Positions 1-5,879 of a stretch of 17,647 nucleotides of DNA are shown here, one piece after another. Both the position numbers and the translations under genes were made by a program. Positions within the stretch are counted from its first letter, which is position 1. Each line of letters begins with the position of its first letter. Source of the stretch: SB21 sp964415295 (GTDB taxonomy: Bacteria; CLD3; SB21); contig CAYPYN010000015.1 in assembly GCA_964415295.1 (NCBI GenBank), forward strand, positions 1 through 17,647, in the 5' to 3' direction. Below the pieces are notes generated by a model. That model did no database searches. It was given only the letters and a program-made list of their open reading frames with translations, and was not told the DNA's origin.

Positions 1-672
1 GTCGTGTCCGCTTACTATGCTTCGGGTTACCCTTACCATGTCGTCTCATTGGCCGATCCTACGGCCAAGGCGGGTCAGCCTATGTTATTGGCCGCCTCCC
101 TTGAAAAGAACATTACAAAGCGGATCTATATCGGCGCTCAATACTCGATCACACGCAATCAAAAGATTACCGGCAGCAATTGGCTAGGGGCTGACGACGA
201 TGTACCGGTTCCGGTTGAACAGTTTGATGTAAAAGAATCCTATTCAAGTAAATTCTTGAATTTTACCGCCCATTACGTCATTGTCCCTATTAATTTCTTG
301 TACTCCCGTTGGGAAATCACGGCCGGAGCCGGACTGAGTTATAACCGAATGAAACTCAACGGTGTGCAGAATTATGTCAGGCGACCCAACAACTATACGG
401 CATACGACGACACATCGGCTTTCTACTCCGCCGGAAAAAAAGGATTAGGATATGTGGTCAATGGAAGTATGGACTTCTATTGGTCGCCGTTCGTTTCTAC
501 ACAATTCAAGCTGGAATTTCGTAATACTCCGTCCCTTATCGTTCCCGAACAACGCATGACTTATCTCACGACCCGATCGCGAGTTCGTTTATCCGATACC
601 CGGGTATTGAAGAAACACTCCATCCGGTATTCGGGCACCGTTTTGTCCGTATCGTTACGATTTCATATCTGA
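1..672 (+). CDS. Outer-membrane beta-barrel protein, C-terminal part (5' end outside window)
   Basis: The reading frame is open from the first base to the stop at 670-672, so only about 223 C-terminal residues are seen. A GTG at 4 lies in frame but is not a convincing start. The visible part has repeated amphipathic strands rich in aromatic residues (for example FLNFTAHYVIVPINFLY and WEITAGAGLSYNRMKL), separated by polar loops. It ends in an alternating strand, TVLSVSLRFHI. That pattern is typical of the last strands of an outer-membrane beta-barrel inserted by the BAM machinery. No conserved domain or ligand motif is recognisable, so no substrate or function is proposed. The barrel assignment rests on strand pattern only. 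A soluble beta-rich envelope protein is the alternative. Confidence 0.6.
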   Translation, partial: VVSAYYASGYPYHVVSLADPTAKAGQPMLLAASLEKNITKRIYIGAQYSITRNQKITGSNWLGADDDVPVPVEQFDVKESYSSKFLNFTAHYVIVPINFLYSRWEITAGAGLSYNRMKLNGVQNYVRRPNNYTAYDDTSAFYSAGKKGLGYVVNGSMDFYWSPFVSTQFKLEFRNTPSLIVPEQRMTYLTTRSRVRLSDTRVLKKHSIRYSGTVLSVSLRFHI

Positions 673-694
673 CAACAAACCTGAACCGTCATGA

Positions 695-895
695 GATGCC
701 TTTGGGATTTTCGGATACATCGGCCATTTGGTCTGGCGGGTTTTTGAACATTCTCTCTTATTTCCTTTTGTATTGAGTTTTCTTGGAATTCTAATCATAT
801 TGGCCGGCATCACTTATCAGCGGCGGCAAACCGCCATTGAAACATTCATTCTGGATCACACACGGAAAAGACCGTTTCAGCCGGAACGGCACTGA
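695..895 (+). pseudogene. Orphan C-terminal remnant of a membrane protein
   Basis: Between the stop at 692-694 and the stop at 893-895 one frame reads as a protein-like stretch of 66 residues with no ATG. It starts DAFGIFGYIGHLVWRVFEHS, continues with a hydrophobic span (LLFPFVLSFLGILIILAGI), and ends in a basic tail (TYQRRQTAIETF, then a stretch rich in R and K). This is the layout of the final transmembrane helix and cytoplasmic tail of a multi-pass membrane protein. There is no room for the rest of the gene after the stop at 672 and no ribosome binding site, so I read it as a truncated remnant. The family resemblance is from memory, not from a search. Chance coding potential in an intergenic gap is the alternative. 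Confidence 0.4.
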
Positions 896-983
896 GCATA
901 GCGTATCAAACATTCGATCCATGACTCATGTATATCTGATCATTTTCTCCGTCGGCCTCTTAGCTGCATATGAGGCACCGGGG

Positions 984-990
984 AAAGGAG
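984..990 (+). promoter_or_regulatory. Ribosome binding site that sets the start of the PEBP gene
   Basis: AAAGGAG lies eight bases before the ATG at 999. It is the strongest Shine-Dalgarno-like sequence in this region and argues for the 999 start over the in-frame TTG at 837 and ATG at 921, neither of which has one. Confidence 0.75.
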
Positions 991-998
991 TTGAAACA

Positions 999-1451
999 AT
1001 GAAAATGGAAAGCTCCGTTTTTTCGGAAGGCGGCATGATACCTGAGAAATATTCATGCGACGGCGATGATATGTCTCCGCCATTGGCCTGGAGCGGTATA
1101 CCGGCCCATACAATCAGTCTCGCACTTATTTGCGATGATCCGGATGCGCCGGCCGGCACATGGGTACATTGGGTTGTGTTTAACATCCCTCCGCAAAGCA
1201 CCGGCTTTAAAGAATCCGTTACTGCAGATAAGAAACTGGCCGACGGTTCCGTCCAGGGCACGAACGATTTTCGTAATATCGGTTACGGAGGACCTTGTCC
1301 TCCGGGCGGAACACACCGTTACTTTTTTAAATTGTACGCGTTGGACACCAAGCTCGAACTGGAAGCGGGCGCCACCAAATGGCAACTCGTTCAGGCCATG
1401 AAAGGGCATGTCCTGGCTGAAGCCCAATTGATGGGTAAATACAAACGCTGA
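999..1451 (+). CDS. YbhB/YbcL family PEBP (Raf kinase inhibitor-like) protein
   Basis: A 150-residue phosphatidylethanolamine-binding-protein fold, the usual length for bacterial YbhB/YbcL proteins. Family hallmarks are in order: the N-terminal IPEKYSCDGDDMSPPLAWSG, the ligand-pocket DPDAPAGTWVHWVVFNIP, then NDFRNIGYGGPCPPGGTHRY with the conserved GxCPP and HRYFF elements, and a C-terminal GHVLAEAQLMGKY. The pocket binds anionic groups in known family members. The bacterial physiological role is poorly defined, and the name 'Raf kinase inhibitor-like' reflects homology only. The start at 999 follows a strong ribosome binding site and matches family length. The frame is open upstream, and a longer form from ATG 921 would add a hydrophobic leader (VYLIIFSVGLLAAY) that could act as a signal peptide, but it lacks a ribosome binding site. 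It lies 52 bases before the phosphatase gene and may share its transcript. Confidence 0.9.
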   Translation: MKMESSVFSEGGMIPEKYSCDGDDMSPPLAWSGIPAHTISLALICDDPDAPAGTWVHWVVFNIPPQSTGFKESVTADKKLADGSVQGTNDFRNIGYGGPCPPGGTHRYFFKLYALDTKLELEAGATKWQLVQAMKGHVLAEAQLMGKYKR

Positions 1452-1503
1452 TCGGTTCTTGCTCACACATTGGATCATAGACTAATATCCGGGAGATCTT
1501 TGC

Positions 1504-2799
1504 ATGGAAGCTGCGTCATCGGGTGAACTGCAGTCGCTGAAAGAAGAAAATCTTCGTTTGCGGCGAGCGGTCGAGGAATTGTCCATTCTCAACGATCTGG
1601 CTCGCGTGATCGGCGGATCGATGAATTCGCAGGAGATCATGCAGACCATCATCCACCGTTCTCTGCGTGCGGTAAGCGCGGAACAAGGCGTCATTACGCT
1701 TGTAGATCATGCGGCCAATCAGCCGATGAAAACGCTTGTTCGCAGTATGGTCAGTTCCAGCGATCATTCCAAATTCCACCTCACCGAGAGCATGCTGGGC
1801 TGGATGCATCTCAATAAGAAACCCCTGATGATCAACGATCCCGCGACCGACGAGCGCTTCCGCGGCGTCCCATGGGATCCGGCCATCCGCAATGCCATGA
1901 GTGTGCCGATGACGGTCAAATCCTCGCTGATCGGCGTGATCACGGTTTACAATAAGAAAGAGAACAAACGTTTCACCGACGACGAACAGCGTTTGCTGGC
2001 GATTATTGCTACGCAATCTGCGCAGGTGGTCGAGAATGCGCGCCTGTATGAGAAGGAAAAAGAACTCGTCACGATCCAGAAGGAGATGAAGCTCGCCGCG
2101 CAGATCCAGACGGAGCTTCTTCCGACATCCCCTCCGGTGCTCCCTCAATACAGACTTGCCGGCCGAAGCATACCGGCTCAGTCCGTCGGCGGCGACTATT
2201 TTGATTTTATACCGATGAGCGAAAGTAAGATCGCGATCTGCCTGGGTGACGTATCCGGCAAAGGATTGGCAGCGGCCATGCTCATGGCCAATTTACAGGC
2301 CACACTTCGTGGTCAAACGCTCGTCGCCAATTCTCCAAAGCAGTGCATTGAACGCTCCAATAAACTTCTGCTCCAAAGCACCAGCGATGAAAAATACGCG
2401 ACGCTGTTTTACGGAATACTGGATACGTCCTCGAACAAACTCAGCTATACCAATGCTGGCCACAATCCGCCTTTGATCATTTCCAAGAATGGCTCCTCAC
2501 GCCGGCTTAAAACGGGCGGCATCATGATAGCTATGATGGATAACTTCCCGTTTGAAGAAGAAACAGTCGATATTCAGCCCGGAGACACTCTTGTGATCTA
2601 CTCGGACGGTATCACCGAGTCGTTCAACGAAAAGGACGATGAATTCGGCGAAGACCGGCTGGAAGAGATACTGAAAAAGAATGTTACTCGTTCGCCGGAA
2701 GAAATGATCGCCTCGGTCATTGACGCCGTCAATGCGCACGCCGGAAAAATGCCGCAGGCGGATGACATGACGATGGTGGTATTGAAGATGAAGGAATAA
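1504..2799 (+). CDS. GAF-domain PP2C (SpoIIE/RsbU-type) Ser/Thr phosphatase
   Basis: A 431-residue soluble protein with no signal peptide or membrane span. A short N-terminal coiled coil (residues about 8-30) leads to a GAF sensor domain (about 40-180), then a charged helical linker (EKEKELVTIQKEMKLAAQIQ) and a PP2C-type phosphatase (about 195-430). Catalytic metal-binding motifs are present: GGDYFDF (229-235), GDVSGKG (248-254), YTNAGHNP (315-322), YSDGITE (366-372) and the final QADDMT (418-423). Known relatives such as RsbU and SpoIIE dephosphorylate Ser/Thr on STAS-domain partner-switch proteins, and GAF domains gate activity through a small ligand or another signal. No STAS or anti-sigma gene is visible. 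With six Ser/Thr kinases downstream, opposing those kinases or their targets is a plausible but unproven role. GGGAG at 1491-1495 supports the ATG at 1504. Confidence 0.93.
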   Translation: MEAASSGELQSLKEENLRLRRAVEELSILNDLARVIGGSMNSQEIMQTIIHRSLRAVSAEQGVITLVDHAANQPMKTLVRSMVSSSDHSKFHLTESMLGWMHLNKKPLMINDPATDERFRGVPWDPAIRNAMSVPMTVKSSLIGVITVYNKKENKRFTDDEQRLLAIIATQSAQVVENARLYEKEKELVTIQKEMKLAAQIQTELLPTSPPVLPQYRLAGRSIPAQSVGGDYFDFIPMSESKIAICLGDVSGKGLAAAMLMANLQATLRGQTLVANSPKQCIERSNKLLLQSTSDEKYATLFYGILDTSSNKLSYTNAGHNPPLIISKNGSSRRLKTGGIMIAMMDNFPFEEETVDIQPGDTLVIYSDGITESFNEKDDEFGEDRLEEILKKNVTRSPEEMIASVIDAVNAHAGKMPQADDMTMVVLKMKE

Positions 2800-2917
2800 G
2801 GTCAGACAAAGAGCGACGAATTTACGTCGTCCTATTGATCGAAACCATTCTTCATCCCTGACCTATCTCTACATCGTGAAATATTTCCTTGTTAGACCCA
2901 AACGCCTAAATATTCCC

Positions 2918-2946
2918 TTGCACAATTCCGCTAAATGCTGTATATA
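2918..2946 (+). promoter_or_regulatory. Weak sigma-70-like promoter candidate
   Basis: TTGCAC (2918-2923) and TATATA (2941-2946) are separated by 17 bases inside the A+T-rich leader. Each matches the consensus only in part, and TATAAC at 2943-2948 is an alternative -10 with wider spacing. Transcription from here would give a leader of over 200 bases before the first kinase. If the organism uses Bacteroidota-type promoters the pattern would not apply. Confidence 0.2.
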
Positions 2947-3129
2947 ACCCCCATATCCGACTGAAAAACAATGGTTTCCCATCTATATAAATCCTGAATT
3001 CCGTTCTGATAATATTGTAACGAGCAGAGCAAGAATTCGCGGAATTCCGTCCTTATTTACATACTCAGCCAAGCGCTGACTCACTACCAACGGGCTTGAA
3101 CATAGATTTTTGATCTGATTAATCGCAGG

Positions 3130-3158
3130 TTAACCCCATGATGATGTAGGGTGGTTAA
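3130..3158 (+). promoter_or_regulatory. Imperfect inverted repeat in the leader of kinase 1
   Basis: TTAACC (3130-3135) pairs with GGTTAA (3153-3158). It is extended by CC (3136-3137) against GG (3150-3151) with one bulged base and a 12-base loop. The element ends 13 bases before the ribosome binding site, so it could be an operator or a leader hairpin. Its function is unproven. Confidence 0.25.
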
Positions 3159-3171
3159 TAACTGTACAGCC

Positions 3172-3185
3172 GAAGGAATCTCCTT
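3172..3185 (+). promoter_or_regulatory. Ribosome binding site of kinase 1 inside a small inverted repeat
   Basis: GAAGGA (3172-3177) lies eight bases before the ATG at 3186 and supports that start. The AAGGA core (3173-3177) is exactly complementary to TCCTT (3181-3185), with a 3-base loop directly before the start codon, so the site could be partly self-paired in the mRNA. A 5-bp stem is short and may be chance. Confidence 0.45.
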
Positions 3186-5843
3186 ATGGTCGGTAAGACT
3201 ATTTCAAATTACAATATCCTTGAAAAACTCGGCGAAGGCGGTATGGGGGTTGTGTATAAAGCCCACGATACCAAGCTCGACCGCGAAGTTGCGCTGAAGT
3301 TTCTCCCCCACTACGTTTCGTCCAGCGATACGGAACGCGCACGTTTTCTTCAGGAAGCCAAAGCGGCCGCGAACCTGAATCATCCGAATATCTGCGTGAT
3401 CCACGACATTCAGGAAGCTGAGGGACAGCAATTCATTGTCATGGAGTATGTGGACGGCATGACCGTCAAAGATAAGTTCTCCAAGTCGTCCATGAAAATC
3501 GGTGAAGCCGTCGGGTACGCGATACAGATCGGCGAAGCCTTGCAGGAGGCGCATGCCAAAGGTATCGTTCATCGGGATGTGAAATCCGAGAACATCATGA
3601 TCAATTCCAAGGATCAGATTAAAGTGATGGATTTCGGATTGGCGAAATTACGCGGATCGGTGAAACTTACCAAATCGTCCAGCACCACGGGCACCCTTGC
3701 TTACATGGCACCGGAACAGATCCAGGGACAGGATATCGATGCACGGGCGGACATTTTTTCGTTTGGCGTTGTTCTGTATGAAATGCTGACCGGAAACACG
3801 CCGTTCCGCGGCGAACATGAAGCGGCGATGATGTATTCTATTCTGAATGAAGAGCCTCAGCCGATCCAGAAATTCCGTGACGACATTCCTTCTGAACTAC
3901 TCCACATCCTTCATCGCGCGCTCGAGAAGGATCCGGAGGAACGCTACCAGACCGTCAAAGACATGACCATTGATATCCGGAGAATGAAGAAAGAATCGAC
4001 AAGAGTGGTTCGCATGCAGGATTTTGAAGCGGCGGGCGTGCTATCAAATACGAAGTCAAAATCGGTTGAGATCGCAATGCCTGGATGGTTCACAAAAAAG
4101 ACCGTTGCAGTGGCTGCCCTTTTTCTAACGACGCTAGTACTGGCTTTCTTTTTCAGGAATTCATTTTTGCCGAATACACCGGCCAAAAGCGACAAGAAAA
4201 CACTTGTCGTTCTGCCTTTTGAGAATCTCGGTCCCAATGACAAAGATTACTTCGTGGATGGCATGACCGATGAAGTGACCAGCCGATTGTCGGGAATATC
4301 CGGGCTTGGCGTTATCGCCCGTTCCAGCGCGATGCAGTACAAAGGAACGTCAAAGACATTCAAGCAGATCGGCGAGGAACTTGGTGTCAACTACATATTA
4401 CAGGGAACGGTCCGTTGGGAAACGATCAACGGAGAAACGCATGTAAGAGTGAGCCCGTCGGTCATCAAAGTGGAAGACGGAACCCAAGCCTGGTCACAAT
4501 CCATGGAGTCGGTTCTGTCGAGCGCATTCAAACTGCAATCCGATATCGCTGCCAAAGTGGCCTCCGCAATGGACGTTGCTTTATTGAAATCCGAGAAGCA
4601 GACGTTAGAGACTTCATTGACCAATAATCCGGAGGCCTACGATTATTATCTTAAAGCGGTTCAATATACCGAGCTGAGTAATTCCGCCGAATATATGGAG
4701 ATAGGAATTCAACTGCTGGAGCGGGCGATCAAGCTGGATCCGTCTTTTGCCGCCGCGTATGCCAAACTTTCGTATGTGCAATCGAATATTTATTGGTTCT
4801 ATTATGACCGGTCGGAAAGCCGCGTAGAGAAATCCCGGATGGCCGCAGAAAAGGCGGTTGAACTGGCCCCCCAGCTTTCCGAGACGCGCGCCGCCTTGGG
4901 ATGGTATTATTATCACGGAAAACTCGATTACACGAATGCCTTGGAACAATTCAATCTTGCTTTGGAATACAGGCCAAGTAATTCCGATGTGTATTACGGG
5001 ATCGCGTCCGTATTTCGCCGCCAGGGAAAGATGCGGGAGTCCGTTGAATCGTTTAAGCGGTCGATCGCGGGTAATCCGAGAGTCGGAGAGATCGTACGCC
5101 AACTCGGCGAGACCTTGATGCTGGCCAGAGATTACGAAGAAGCGGACAGCTATTACAGCAAAGCCATACTGCTTGCCCCTGACAATATCGACGTGTATTA
5201 TGAAAAAGCCAAGAACCTTCTCCTGTGGAAAGCCGACATTCAAGGGGCGCGCCTTGTCAATGAAGACGGGAAACGCCTGGGAAAAGTTGGCGGTGAATCG
5301 GATTACATTAATTACTCTGCGTTTATCGTAGAATTAGCCCAAGGCAACTTCAACGCCGCCGAAGAAGCATTGAAACCTATGTCTTCATCCGGCGGTCTCA
5401 GCGATCAGTTTCAGTTCTACCCCACACCATTGCTCCGTGCGCAGTTGGAATCCCTGCGCGGAAATGAGAAGGTCGCCGCAGCGTGGTATGACAGCGCAAA
5501 GATCCATATTGAAAACAGATTAAAGACAAATCCGAATGATGAACGCGCCCTAGGAGCGCTCGGTATTGCGCTTGCCGGCCTTGGCCAAAAGGAAGCGGCT
5601 ATTCGATATGGCCTTCGCGGCCTTGAATTACTGCCGGTGGAAAAGGAAGCCTGGCGCGGCGCATTCCGTCTTTACGATCTTGCGAGAATCTACGCGATGA
5701 CCGACGAACAGGATAAAGCCATTGACGCTCTGGAGCGACTCTTGTCCATTCCTTCGGAAACTTCCACAATCTGGTTAAAGACCGACCCTACGTGGAATGC
5801 GCTACGCGGGAATAAGCGATTCCAGAAATTAACAAACCGTTAG
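3186..5843 (+). CDS. Kinase 1: transmembrane Ser/Thr kinase with TolB-N/FlgO-like domain and TPR repeats
   Basis: An 885-residue Hanks-type kinase. The kinase domain (about 9-270) has the glycine loop GEGGMG (16-21), ATP lysine K38, helix-C E57, the catalytic HRDVKSEN (D131), DFG (149-151) and APE (175-177), so it should be active. A basic juxtamembrane stretch and one membrane span (about 306-323) follow. Next comes a TolB-N/FlgO-like domain (about 338-465) that starts TLVVLPFENLGPNDKDYFVDGM. From about 480 to the end the protein is helical with TPR signatures, for example around AIKLDPSFAAAYAKLSY and AILLAPDNIDVYYEKAKNLL. In this architecture the C-terminal half would face the periplasm and bind proteins. 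The kinase sequence is the most divergent of the array: MAPEQ instead of MSPEQ and a different activation loop. Its 5' leader suggests it is the first gene of the array. Confidence 0.93.
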   Translation: MVGKTISNYNILEKLGEGGMGVVYKAHDTKLDREVALKFLPHYVSSSDTERARFLQEAKAAANLNHPNICVIHDIQEAEGQQFIVMEYVDGMTVKDKFSKSSMKIGEAVGYAIQIGEALQEAHAKGIVHRDVKSENIMINSKDQIKVMDFGLAKLRGSVKLTKSSSTTGTLAYMAPEQIQGQDIDARADIFSFGVVLYEMLTGNTPFRGEHEAAMMYSILNEEPQPIQKFRDDIPSELLHILHRALEKDPEERYQTVKDMTIDIRRMKKESTRVVRMQDFEAAGVLSNTKSKSVEIAMPGWFTKKTVAVAALFLTTLVLAFFFRNSFLPNTPAKSDKKTLVVLPFENLGPNDKDYFVDGMTDEVTSRLSGISGLGVIARSSAMQYKGTSKTFKQIGEELGVNYILQGTVRWETINGETHVRVSPSVIKVEDGTQAWSQSMESVLSSAFKLQSDIAAKVASAMDVALLKSEKQTLETSLTNNPEAYDYYLKAVQYTELSNSAEYMEIGIQLLERAIKLDPSFAAAYAKLSYVQSNIYWFYYDRSESRVEKSRMAAEKAVELAPQLSETRAALGWYYYHGKLDYTNALEQFNLALEYRPSNSDVYYGIASVFRRQGKMRESVESFKRSIAGNPRVGEIVRQLGETLMLARDYEEADSYYSKAILLAPDNIDVYYEKAKNLLLWKADIQGARLVNEDGKRLGKVGGESDYINYSAFIVELAQGNFNAAEEALKPMSSSGGLSDQFQFYPTPLLRAQLESLRGNEKVAAAWYDSAKIHIENRLKTNPNDERALGALGIALAGLGQKEAAIRYGLRGLELLPVEKEAWRGAFRLYDLARIYAMTDEQDKAIDALERLLSIPSETSTIWLKTDPTWNALRGNKRFQKLTNR

Positions 5844-5879
5844 CCTTAATGGCCTTAAACATCTAACCGGATTATCGTA

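Larger units (their letters stand above)
2800..3185. other. Non-coding leader region before the kinase array
   Basis: This 386-base gap is more A+T-rich than its flanks and I found no credible reading frame in it. It contains three GAATTC sites. Two of them sit in a 9-base direct repeat GAATTCCGT (2996-3004 and 3042-3050, 46 bases apart). A GGTTAACC palindrome lies at 3128-3135. A weak promoter-like pair and a leader hairpin are listed separately. The hairpin CGACG/CGTCG at 2814-2829 after the phosphatase stop has no T-run, so it is not a convincing terminator. This is the only long gap before the kinases and the most likely place for the array's main promoter and its control. Confidence 0.6.

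Noticed and set aside
837..998. Longer start for the PEBP gene (TTG 837 or ATG 921).
   Set aside because: No ribosome binding site at either position. A strong one precedes ATG 999, which gives the normal family length. The 837-895 part also overlaps a better-looking remnant in another frame.
1516..2148. 210-residue open frame on the minus strand.
   Set aside because: Opposite the GAF half of the phosphatase gene and without family-like sequence.
2814..2829. Hairpin CGACG/CGTCG after the phosphatase gene as a terminator.
   Set aside because: Only five base pairs and no following T-run.
4614..5243. 209-residue open frame on the minus strand.
   Set aside because: Lies fully opposite the TPR region of kinase 1, has no recognisable domain, and is explained by codon use of the real gene.
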